Part shown: piece by piece, positions 23,031 to 32,126 of the stretch
How the letters are laid out: every line of letters starts with the position of its first letter
Numbering within the stretch: position 1 is the stretch's first letter
Assembly (NCBI RefSeq): GCF_963576615.1
Contig: NC_088717.1
Location: forward strand, 28,933,213 to 28,997,212
Direction of reading: 5' to 3'
Length of the DNA: 64,000 nucleotides
Source: Watersipora subatra
Taxonomy: Eukaryota > Bryozoa > Gymnolaemata > Cheilostomatida > Watersiporidae
The notes under the pieces: model-generated
The model's database searches: none
What the model was told of the DNA's origin: nothing
The model's input: the letters and a program-made list of their open reading frames with translations, nothing else
Translations under genes and position numbers: made by a program

Positions 23031-23528
23031 AACTTTTATCGTATTTACTAGGTAAGTCAGACAGGCTGATTCCGATTTTGTACTCAAAATAAAGATTAGT
23101 CCACTAACTTTCAGAGTAATGAAAACTTTTTTACAGCGTTTTAAAATCGGTCTCAAAAACAACACGATCGGAACAACAAGCTCCGCCCATAAATACGTTA
23201 GGAACAGAAGTTACGTAGGGATGATTAGACCGATTTAGAATAATAGAGATGGGTGTTTTAAAATCCATTAATATCTAAATTCAGCCTTAAAAATAATCTC
23301 AGTCTTTTCTGAAAGGTAGATTAGCTATTTAACATTGCATATTTAAAAAAGCGCGATAACATCGCCAGCTTGTGATAAAACCGCTCTTTTTGAGCTCATT
23401 TTTCTTGGCGTCTAGCCTATTTAAACATCATGTAACTGTAAGGGAATACCGAACAGGAATTACGATCTGTATTTACGACATCACGGGCGGAGGAGATCAA
23501 GGACAAAAGAAGGAAGGGGATGTTTCCG
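23031..23528 (+). repeat. Left inverted arm
   Basis: Pairs with 25040-25676 read backwards. It contains the uninterrupted site gctccgcccataaat, where the right arm has a MITE. About 85 bp near 23,310-23,400 have no counterpart in the right arm. Confidence 0.75.
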
Positions 23529-24567
23529 AGATGGTGTCAATGGTGTCAATGTGGTTTATGCGGCTTAGTCGTCGGTAACTTCCTAGAAACAAACTATCTA
23601 CTCCATCGTCATTCTCCTCCAGTGCAGATACTTGCTGGGCTCCTTTGCACATTTTTGCCCACTGACCTTTTCTCTTGCATTTGTTGCAGCTTGACTTTTC
23701 TGCCGAGCAACAACCACCAAAATGTTTCCATTTTCAACATTTTGAGCATGGCTTTGTTTGTTTGTACTTTCATCAAAGAATCAAAAAGACATAATAGAAA
23801 AATCAATCTATATTTAATGATGAGGGCCCACGTGCACAATAGCGTAGCTAGTCGAGGTGCAGAGCCCAGTAACGCAAAGGCTTGTCCTTTGCGTTACTGC
23901 TCTTGTTTTCCTCAGTGGCAGTCATTTGTTTAGACGATTTGGGTTTGTATTGCTGTACCGAGTCTACATTCCCAGCATACTCTTCTTTACCGGGTCCCAG
24001 AGCACCAGATGTAGACGCCATCGCAGCTACATGCTCCTGAATTGATACATATTGCTTCGCCTTTTGAATGCAAAACATGAGTGTGAGATCAGGCACGTCA
24101 ATCAGGTACTTGCGAGGCTCGATGTCACGCACTCCCACCACTATTTTATCCCTTACCAAGTCATCTCGCATATCACCGTAGTCACAATTTTCACTCTGTA
24201 CTTGGAGTTTAATTATAAACTGGTGCAGAGATTGGCCAGGTTGCTGAGTTATCTTATTAAACACTGAGCGCTCAAAAATCACATTTTTAACAGGCTCAAA
24301 ATGCGCATCAAAAAATTTGATGCAGTTGGCCAGGGTTTTCTTTTTGTCATCGTCATATGGCACGAAGGTGAACTGAATATATACTGGTACCGAGTCACTA
24401 CCCATGGCCATAAGCATGTGACCGATCTGTTCGTCTACAGTGAGCTCTCTTAGTTTCTTCACAATGACATATATATTAAACTGCTCTTTAAAAACTTTCC
24501 ATGCGGTAACCAGGTTGCCCGAGGAAAAATCTAAGCCCAATTTCCTAGCAGACACACTAGCAGACAT
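23520..24567 (-). pseudogene. Gypsy-type Gag (capsid and zinc knuckles)
   Basis: A 239-codon frame from the ATG at 24567 has the capsid signature of Ty3/Gypsy gags: FNKITQQPGQSLHQFIIKL, then NCDYGDMRDDLVRDKIVVGV, then a helical tail. After its stop the sequence continues in other frames with two zinc-knuckle-like clusters (about 23,740-23,650), one of them CNKCKRKGQWAKMC with Gln in the His position, and a short acidic region like the start of a protease. There is no protease, RT or integrase. The capsid part is intact; the knuckles are separated from it by a frameshift and a stop. Confidence 0.75.
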
Positions 24568-25039
24568 ATTCTATACTTTTTCACTGGCAGCATGCCGCAA
24601 TCAAGAAGATACGATGGATCGTGCTTAACAGGGAACAAATTAGGTAACACCAAAATATGAAAGTGACAAAATTATTGTTAAAAACTATATTGTCTTTAAG
24701 AGTCAGGGTGGCAAAAACTGAGAAATTTTCCTCCACACAAATTACGCCTACTCCTGCGATATCTCAGCAAATATCCGATCCTTATGCCTCAACGCAACAG
24801 CTTCCAGAGAATCTGTGCCTTGTCACGAGCTCCCCGTTGTAAAATACCGTTACACAAACAGCAATGTTTTACACGATTACGCCTGTAGGTTCGATATATT
24901 CTGACACCATATGAAGCGATATGATCTTACTTGAGTATCCGTACGTCAGTTGCTCCTCTTCCATGAGCCGCGCCCAGACTAACCTCGCTCACGTCGTAGC
25001 CTCCGGTCCTCCCTTCTCTCCAGCCGATCTTCTTGCACC

Positions 25040-25676
25040 GGAAACATCCTCTTCCTTCTTTTGTTCTTGATCTCCTCCGCCCGTGATGTCGTAAATACAG
25101 ATCGTAATTCTTGTTCGGTGTTCCCTTACAGTAACAAGCTACGAGCAATTTTAAATAGTTTATATACCTTTCATAAAAGACTGCGATTATTTTACAGGCT
25201 GGATTTAAATAATAATGGGTTTTAACACACACACACCTCTATTCTTCTAAATAGGACTAAACATTCCTAACTTCCGTTCCTGAAAAAGCTAGGTTTCGTC
25301 ACATGTTTATGGGCGGACATACCTGCCAACTTTCACGCATTAGGCGTGAGACTCACGCAATCACCCCATAGAAAAAATGAAAAAGCGTGAGAAATGCGTG
25401 AGATTTTTGCCCCAATTTTCACAATTTTATATATACTATCATTGATACATCAATTGCCCCAAAACCAAATCTCACGCATTGCCCCACTCTTGGGTTGGCA
25501 GGTCTGTGGGCGGAGCTTGTAATGCCGATTGCGTTGTTTTCGAAACGGATATTGAAACGCTTTAATAAAGCCTAAATGACTTCGAAGGTTAGTGGAGCAA
25601 TCTTTATTTTGAGTACAAAATCGGAATCAGCGTGGCTGATTAACCTAGAAAATACGATAAAAGTTGTAAGCGACAC
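25040..25676 (-). repeat. Right inverted arm, interrupted by a hAT MITE
   Basis: Reverse complement of the left arm apart from the 189-bp MITE and 8-bp duplication at 25318-25514. An open frame with NTEQELRSVFTTSRAEEIK is conserved in both arms, which hints that part of the arm was once coding or in a transcribed leader. Confidence 0.75.
25318..25506. mobile_element. hAT-type MITE with 8-bp target duplication (copy 1)
   Basis: 189 bp with ends CATACCTGCCAA and, at the right, ttggcaggtctg, flanked by a perfect 8-bp duplication tgggcgga (25310-25317 and 25507-25514). The 8-bp duplication and CA...TG ends indicate the hAT superfamily. A second full copy lies at 62245-62421. No coding capacity. 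Confidence 0.9.
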
Positions 25677-26796
25677 CTTCATTGGTCCATGACCCTGTAA
25701 TAATCAAATTAGTTCTCACAAGCTAAGCAAAAGTGCACAAGCTAAACATAGTCAAAATAGAATACTATGATAAGCAATTTCAACACTGATGTTGTGCGTG
25801 GACTCGGATTAGTTGTGCATAACATTGTCATATATGGCTAGGTGTAGCAACGACAGGCATCTTAAAACACGATCACAAGGTCGTGTCATACAAACTTAAA
25901 ATTGTAAAAAAATATTTGCCTCACTGAAAGATTAAAGAGTAAATTAGCTATCTATTCAAAAAGCCGATCTATTTGAAAAGCTATCTATTCAAAAAGTTTA
26001 CTAATCAAGCCCAGTGTTTTTTAACGTTAAGAACATCAGGCGTATAATTTAACGAACTCGCACGATCACCATACGGGATAATGCGTTCGTCGAAAGTTTG
26101 AATAAACTGTTATAAAATTTAATACTTATTGAATTTCTATTTTAGAGTAATTGCCTCTTCAGAAAGGATGGCGATAAGCTGGTACAAAGAGGAAGATGTA
26201 TGGCACGAACTAAATATATGTAAGCCTCGCTAATATCTTAACGAGTGCAATGTTACGACTTCGATAGATCACAGTCTAAATTATAAAACGAGACCATTGA
26301 ACTTAAAACCATTGAACTAAAAATAGGGTTTTTAGTTCAATGAAGTTGAATGAACGAGACAACGCATAGCAACGCAATGATAGCCCATTGAACTCAAAAC
26401 CACTGGAATGGCAGGGTCAGATCTAAAAATGATAACGATTTGTGAGTATCTAGCCGCAATTCCTCACTCGGTTGCGGAATGTACACATAAATAAATTTTG
26501 GCGCCTACAATATAACTGCACGTTGACAAGGTCGTTTCTACGGAACTACGAAACTGCTAATGCTAGTTGTACTGCGTAGTTGTAGTAGGCTGTTGTTGTA
26601 AATGGTTTTTACTATACTCTTGAATAGAGCTTGTACATTGATAATATTATTACAAACTATTGCGTATGTACTACATTGCAAAGCAGTTATTTTATATGAC
26701 TACAGCAGGTTTTAGCTTGCCCACAAAACGGTTATACTTTTTCTTCTAATTACAATACAGATTAGAACCTGACTTATCAGCAATTATTAGCCCAGC
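25677..26796. other. Unique DNA between insertions
   Basis: The only gene-like signal is a possible exon at 26,156-26,211. The last ~80 bp (26,715-26,796) match the ~67-bp repeat that resumes at 36,410 beyond the nested LTR elements, so they mark the insertion site. Confidence 0.4.
26156..26211 (+). CDS. Possible internal exon (weak)
   Basis: A pyrimidine-rich acceptor (tttctattttag) precedes an open stretch with MAISWYKEEDVWHELN, and a donor gtaagc follows. If the acceptor is tttagag, the frame would be compatible with the MDERL exon at 22,838. No homology is recognised. Confidence 0.25.
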
Positions 26797-27039
26797 TGTT
26801 ACATGTCGTAGCTGTATGTTCACGTGCGTAGTCACAGACTTCGTGGTATTGGTTTTACCGATGCTATTGTTTTGCTTTTGGCCACACCAAATACAAATAT
26901 AAGAGTCACGCGGGCGCGGCTTTTTGGTTTCCTGCTTGGTGACAAAACATGGCCCCCAAAATACAGTCCGAAGGGTAATGTTCGAAATCCTGTTGGTCAG
27001 CCTTTAGATAGTAAGCAGCCATAACCCAAACACGTTTTA
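26797..27039 (+). repeat. 5' LTR of older Gypsy element
   Basis: 243 bp. It starts TGTTACATG and is followed at once by tggtgccctgag, a primer-binding-site candidate. Confidence 0.85.
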
Positions 27040-27140
27040 TGGTGCCCTGAGTTATTTTGATTGATTTTATGTTAACGAAATTGGGTTGTGTTTAAAATAA
27101 ATTGATTTAATAAGTTTACGTTGGGGAGTCACTCGGCAAG

Positions 27141-27428
27141 TGTTGTATATTGTTAGAGTTATTATATCTTTATTAATTAGTAATTGATAATCAGTCTGGA
27201 TAAGAGTTGTCTACCCTTCTTCCCATGATGCTACAAGACCTTCCCATGATGCAACCAAGAACAGCACTTCCTGAGGATCTGATGAAATGCTAGAACGCTA
27301 AATAAATTACGACTGTAACTTTAATCTTTAACGATTGACATCATCTAGATAGTTTAGGGCTGGCCAGCCATTAGGTTTCATCATCAACTAACCAGACAAC
27401 ATTTAGGTAATTATCACAACTTATAACA
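27141..27428 (+). repeat. 5' LTR of young Gypsy element
   Basis: 288 bp, TGTTGTATATTG ... ACTTATAACA, with short inverted ends TGTT/AACA. It would supply promoter and polyadenylation signals; an aataaatt stretch near 27,300 is a candidate signal. Confidence 0.95.
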
Positions 27429-27429
27429 T

Positions 27430-27440
27430 GGTGGCAGCAA
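27430..27440 (+). other. Primer binding site candidate
   Basis: tggtggcagca lies one base after the 5' LTR, in the position where a tRNA primes minus-strand synthesis. The tRNA was not identified. Confidence 0.5.
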
Positions 27441-27537
27441 AATACATCAAGATTTGCTGATTGATGAGAACCCAGCCAAGTAATATATTTTGAATATCAG
27501 CTGATTAGGCCTGCTTCTTATTTGTTTTCCAATTTCT

Positions 27538-30500
27538 GTGTACTGCTTGTGTGTTGCTATGGATGGTTTTGGATTAACCTCACCGGCTGAGCTGTGCATG
27601 GATGGAAATTTGGCGGAAAACTGGAGGAAATGGAGGAGGAATTTTGAAAATTATTTGGATGCAATAAACCTCATTGCTGGGCCTGCTGATGAAAATGGGG
27701 CTTGGCCGCCGGCAAATAATGCAATATGGAGGAGACAAATAGCTATACTACGACATTGCATTGGCGAAGATGCTGTGGAAATATTAGATCAATTTGAATT
27801 TGATGAGGAGGCAGAGCCACCTGAAGTTAGGACTCGCCTTCCTGATGTCTTGGCAAAATTTGAAGGTTACTTCAACCCGAGGAGAAACCTACTGTATGAA
27901 TGGTATGTTTTTATGTCTTTGACTCAAACCGAAGGTGAACCTATTGATATGTTTGTTAAAAGGCTAAAAACTCAAGCTAATAAATGTGAATTTGCTGAGC
28001 AACGAGACATGATGATATTAGTACGCTGTGTGTTTGGAATAAAAGATCAGAGGCTCAAGGAAAAATTGTTGCAAAATAGAGACGTAAACCTGAACAATGC
28101 CATTGATATGATCCGAGCATCAGAAGTCACAAAAAATCAGTTAGCTGAAATGGCTAGTGAAAAAGTGGTGGCAGTTGTAAACAGAAGCAACGGAACAAGT
28201 AAAGGACCTCCTATACCAGCGCCTAGGAAAATTATTGACTGCAAATTTTGTGGTTACGACCACTTTAAAGGGAAATGTCCTGCCTATGGAGAGACATGCA
28301 ATAAATGTGGCTTGAAAAATCATTTTAGAAAAAAGTGTACTGGTACCAAGAAGGAAGTAAATTCAGTCACGGTAAAAAGATCGGATATTGGGGTTAGTGA
28401 CCTATTCATTGGAATGATAGCCAACGATAGGGATTCGAAAAAAGGATGGTATAAATCATACAAACTTTCACATGATTCTGTTTCAAAACAAATCCTTTTT
28501 AAAGTAGATACTGGTGCACAGGCAAATGTTTTACCATTGAAGTATGCCAAAGATCTGAAGGCTATCATACAAAAAAGCACTGCAAGACTTATAACATATT
28601 CCAATGATGTCCTACCAAATGCTGGCAAAACCACGCTAAAGCTAAATACTGACAAAACAGAAGATGAACTCGTATTTGAGCTCGTTGACGAGGATGTTGT
28701 ACCAATATTAGGCCTTCAAGCATGTGTGGAACTGAATATAGTCAAGAGAATTGACAGTGTTAACAATCAAGCCATTTTAGAGGAGTATGCAGATTGTTTT
28801 CAGGGAATGAGCTGTCTCGAAAAAGAACATACTATTAGGGTAAATTCTGAAGTGAAACCAGTTATCAACAGAGCAAGACGCATACCTCTGAGTATGGTAG
28901 ACAAAGTGAAAGCTGAGCTAGACAAAATGGAAGCCAATGACATAATTGCCAAAGTTGACCAACCAACACCATGGGTAAACAGTATGGTGGTGGTAGAGAA
29001 ACGAGATGGCAGTGTCAGAATATGTCTAGATCCAAAAGAGTTAAATAAAGCGATTCTTCGTGAGCATCATCATATTCCAACGCTAGAAAACATATCATTC
29101 AAGTTCACAGGAAAATCTGTTTTCACCATTGTAGACATGAAAGCAGGATACTGGCATGTTCCACTCGATCGCCAATCACAGCTACTTACAACTTTCAATA
29201 CGCCATTTGGCAGGTACTGCTACAAGCGTCTACCCTTTGGGATTAACTCTAGTGCAGAGGTATTTGAAAAGAGAGTCGAAGAAGTATTTGGTGACCTTGA
29301 TGTTTGCATCTATTTTGATGACTTGATTATTGCTGGTACAGACCAAGAAGATCATGATAGAAAACTCAGAAGATTGCTACAACGGGCAAGAGAGAACAAC
29401 ATTAAATTTAACAAGGACAAAATTCAACATAATCAGTCGGAAGTTAACTATTTGGGCCACATTGTGTCCAAGCATGGGCTAAAACCTGATCCAGAAAAGG
29501 TCAGAGCAATCAAGCAGATGCCAAACCCAGTAGACCGACAAGGAATTCAAAGGCTCATGGGATCACTTAATTTTCTGAGAGGATATATTCCAAATATATC
29601 AAAGGAAACTCAACCAATTAGAGACCTACTAAAGAAAGACACTCTATGGGTATGGGGCAATCAACAAGAAGAGGCTATGACTAAAATAAAAGCTGTTCTA
29701 ACTAATGAACCAGTTCTGAAGTATTTTGACACAGAAAAAGACATTGTTTTGCAAGTTGATGCTTCTCAGGGTGGTCTAGGAGCAGTTTTGCTTCAAGCGA
29801 ATCAACCAGTAGCTTATGCCTCACGGGCTCTAACTAAGACTGAAGAGGGCTATCCACAAATTGATAAAGAGTTGCTAGCTATAGTATATGGGTGTGAAAA
29901 ATTTAACACTTATACTTATGGACGTAGAATTGATGTTCAGACAGATCACCAACCTCTGGTCTCCATTGTTCAGAAACCACTTTGCAAAGCATCACCTAGA
30001 CTACAGAGACTTCTTGTAAGATTACAAAGATACAGAGTTGAAAAGATCCACTACGTGCCTGGCAAATATCTATACTTAGCTGACACTCTGTCACGGGCAT
30101 ATCTCGAGGGCATCAGCGATAACATTGAAGATGATGTTGTCATGATTCACTCACTTCAGTTAGAAGAGTCCGCCAAAGAAGAAATAAAGATGCATTATGC
30201 CATGGATGATACCATGAAACTCCTAACATCGGCAATTCTAAGTGGTTGGTGTTGGGCTGTAAAAAAACAGGTTCCAATTGAGTTACAGCCATATTGGGGT
30301 GTACGTGATGAGTTATATCTCAGTGATGGATTGATTTACAGAGGTGAGCGTCTAGTGATCCCTAAGTCTCAGCAACGCCCATACCTCACGAAGCTTCACT
30401 CAGGACACTTGGGAATGGATAAATGCATCGAGAGAGCGAAACAAAGCATGTACTGGCCTGGCATGAATCAACAGATTAAGCAACTTGTAGCTGAGTGTCC

Positions 30501-31473
30501 TATATGCCTGAGATTTTCTAATAGACAACAGAAAATGCCGTTGCTACCACATGAAGTACCTAAGTTACCATGGAATAAAGTTGGAATGGACATACTAGAG
30601 TTTAAAAACAACAGCTACTTACTAGTGGTGGACTTTTATTCTCATTATCCAGAACTAAGGATCATCAAAGGGAAGACTGCCAAAGATGTCACACTAGCAT
30701 TAAAAAGTATATTTGCTGTTCATGGGGTACCTATTGATGTAGTTGCAGACAACATGCCTTTTGGTAGTATGGCTCTACGTCAGTTTGCATCCGAATGGGG
30801 CTTTAACATTACAACTTCTAGTCCACGTTATCCCAAATCCAACGGTATGGCCGAAAGATACGTTCAAACAGTTAAGCAGTTCTTGAAAAAGGCAGCTGCT
30901 GATGAATCTAAGTCGGACATTTATCAATCATTGTTAGCCTACCGACAAACTCCAGTCCAAGGTCTACCTTTCAGTCCATCTGAAATGCTCTTTAACAGAT
31001 GTATTCGCGGTCCATTGCCTTACACTAGAAGGACCTTAAAACCATTGATTCCTGACGCATATCCCTTGCTATCAGAGAGACAAAGAAGTCAAAAGTTAAG
31101 CAGTGATAGACAGGCTAGAGACTTGCTTCCTTTACATAAAGGAGAAGAGGTAGTCATCAGAACAGATGACGAAAATGAATGGAGCAGAGGACAAGTTTTA
31201 AGTAAAACACCACATCCACGGTCTTATATGGTAGACACTGGCACATCACACCTTCGTAGAACTAGAACCCATATCAAGCCAGTCCAAAGTATACCCGATG
31301 AAACAGATGAAATGACAACCATGAATGAACGAGCTATTCCTGATGAATCACAAGACTTAGCTCCCGGTAGCACACCGAAGAAGCAAGACACTCCAAAGTC
31401 AACGCAACGAACAAGTGCACGTAGCAATCGTGGCAAGCTTCCTTCAAAGTACGACTCCTACAAAATGTATTAG
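27538..31473 (+). CDS. Gag-Pol polyprotein of young Gypsy element
   Basis: 1311 codons in one frame, no stop. Domains in order: Gag capsid (residues ~20-200, YFNPRRNLLYEWYVF region); two zinc knuckles (CKFC at ~235 and CNKCGLKNHFRKKC at ~255); aspartic protease (DTGA, D324); reverse transcriptase (IYFDD, Y592); RNase H (VDAS, D741); integrase with an HHCC finger beginning at H954 and a DDE core of D1018, D1071 and E1106, where D-35-E spacing is kept. One oddity is that the second Asp sits in ADNMPF rather than the usual SDNGPQF. Met at 27559 is an alternative start. The single-frame layout and sequence style fit the Mag/K02A2.6-like branch of Ty3/Gypsy; clade placement is inference. Confidence 0.95.
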   Translation: MYCLCVAMDGFGLTSPAELCMDGNLAENWRKWRRNFENYLDAINLIAGPADENGAWPPANNAIWRRQIAILRHCIGEDAVEILDQFEFDEEAEPPEVRTRLPDVLAKFEGYFNPRRNLLYEWYVFMSLTQTEGEPIDMFVKRLKTQANKCEFAEQRDMMILVRCVFGIKDQRLKEKLLQNRDVNLNNAIDMIRASEVTKNQLAEMASEKVVAVVNRSNGTSKGPPIPAPRKIIDCKFCGYDHFKGKCPAYGETCNKCGLKNHFRKKCTGTKKEVNSVTVKRSDIGVSDLFIGMIANDRDSKKGWYKSYKLSHDSVSKQILFKVDTGAQANVLPLKYAKDLKAIIQKSTARLITYSNDVLPNAGKTTLKLNTDKTEDELVFELVDEDVVPILGLQACVELNIVKRIDSVNNQAILEEYADCFQGMSCLEKEHTIRVNSEVKPVINRARRIPLSMVDKVKAELDKMEANDIIAKVDQPTPWVNSMVVVEKRDGSVRICLDPKELNKAILREHHHIPTLENISFKFTGKSVFTIVDMKAGYWHVPLDRQSQLLTTFNTPFGRYCYKRLPFGINSSAEVFEKRVEEVFGDLDVCIYFDDLIIAGTDQEDHDRKLRRLLQRARENNIKFNKDKIQHNQSEVNYLGHIVSKHGLKPDPEKVRAIKQMPNPVDRQGIQRLMGSLNFLRGYIPNISKETQPIRDLLKKDTLWVWGNQQEEAMTKIKAVLTNEPVLKYFDTEKDIVLQVDASQGGLGAVLLQANQPVAYASRALTKTEEGYPQIDKELLAIVYGCEKFNTYTYGRRIDVQTDHQPLVSIVQKPLCKASPRLQRLLVRLQRYRVEKIHYVPGKYLYLADTLSRAYLEGISDNIEDDVVMIHSLQLEESAKEEIKMHYAMDDTMKLLTSAILSGWCWAVKKQVPIELQPYWGVRDELYLSDGLIYRGERLVIPKSQQRPYLTKLHSGHLGMDKCIERAKQSMYWPGMNQQIKQLVAECPICLRFSNRQQKMPLLPHEVPKLPWNKVGMDILEFKNNSYLLVVDFYSHYPELRIIKGKTAKDVTLALKSIFAVHGVPIDVVADNMPFGSMALRQFASEWGFNITTSSPRYPKSNGMAERYVQTVKQFLKKAAADESKSDIYQSLLAYRQTPVQGLPFSPSEMLFNRCIRGPLPYTRRTLKPLIPDAYPLLSERQRSQKLSSDRQARDLLPLHKGEEVVIRTDDENEWSRGQVLSKTPHPRSYMVDTGTSHLRRTRTHIKPVQSIPDETDEMTTMNERAIPDESQDLAPGSTPKKQDTPKSTQRTSARSNRGKLPSKYDSYKMY

Positions 31474-31564
31474 CAGCTGTCCCAGCTGCTACTTTAACTG
31501 TATATATGTTCTTTGTATTAATTGTTAATCGTTTAAAGACTTTATGTTTTGGATCTAAACTTCC

Positions 31565-31578
31565 GAGGAAAGGAAGGA
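31565..31578 (+). other. Polypurine tract of young Gypsy element
   Basis: gaggaaaggaagga lies immediately before the 3' LTR, the plus-strand primer position. Confidence 0.8.
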
Positions 31579-31866
31579 TGTTGTATATTGTTAGAGTTAT
31601 TATATCTTTATTAATTAGTAATTGATAATCAGTCTGGATAAGAGTTGTCTACCCTTCTTCCCATGATGCTACAAGACCTTCCCATGATGCAACCAAGAAC
31701 AGCACTTCCTGAGGATCTGATGAAATGCTAGAACGCTAAATAAATTACGACTGTAACTTTAATCTTTAACGATTGACATCATCTAGATAGTTTAGGGCTG
31801 GCCAGCCATTAGGTTTCATCATCAACTAACCAGACAACATTTAGGTAATTATCACAACTTATAACA
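31579..31866 (+). repeat. 3' LTR of young Gypsy element
   Basis: 288 bp, identical by eye to the 5' LTR at 27141-27428, followed by the target duplication gcaag. Confidence 0.95.
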
Positions 31867-32126
31867 GCAAGCTACCTAAAGCCCATTCCCACACGAATTT
31901 TGTTTGTTACTGTGTTGTGTAATGTGTTATTGTGTTTCAGTATTAATTAGATTGTGTATTGTATTTTATTATTGAGTGAGTCGACATTTTTAACTATTAC
32001 AATAGTGGTATTTGACGCTGGCAGTGAGAATATTATGTTAACAAATTTTAGAACTGGAGTTGGCATAATAGTTTTACTAGTCACATTGGTAGTTTTCTTG
32101 TAGAAATTTTAACACTGTCAGTCAAA

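Larger units (their letters stand above)
23031..25676 (-). mobile_element. Inverted-arm element carrying a Gypsy-type gag
   Basis: Left arm 23031-23528 and right arm 25040-25676 are inverted copies of each other (for example ctgattccgattttgtactc in both). Their outer ends are similar, tgtc(a/g)c(g/t)tacaactttt. Between them a minus-strand gag-like frame runs from 24567 toward 23520. LTR retrotransposons have direct, not inverted, terminal repeats, so this is either a DNA-transposon-like element that captured a gag, or two elements or arms in inverted arrangement. No transposase, RT or integrase is present, and no convincing target duplication was found at the ends. Confidence 0.6.
27141..31866 (+). 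mobile_element. Young, apparently intact Ty3/Gypsy element
   Basis: Two LTRs of 288 bp (27141-27428, 31579-31866) look identical base for base. A 5-bp duplication gcaag flanks the element (27136-27140, 31867-31871). The order is LTR, PBS-like tggtggcagc, a single Gag-Pol frame of 1311 codons, polypurine tract, LTR. Identical LTRs and an unbroken frame imply a recent insertion and possible activity. It landed in the leader of the older Gypsy element, same orientation. Confidence 0.95.
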
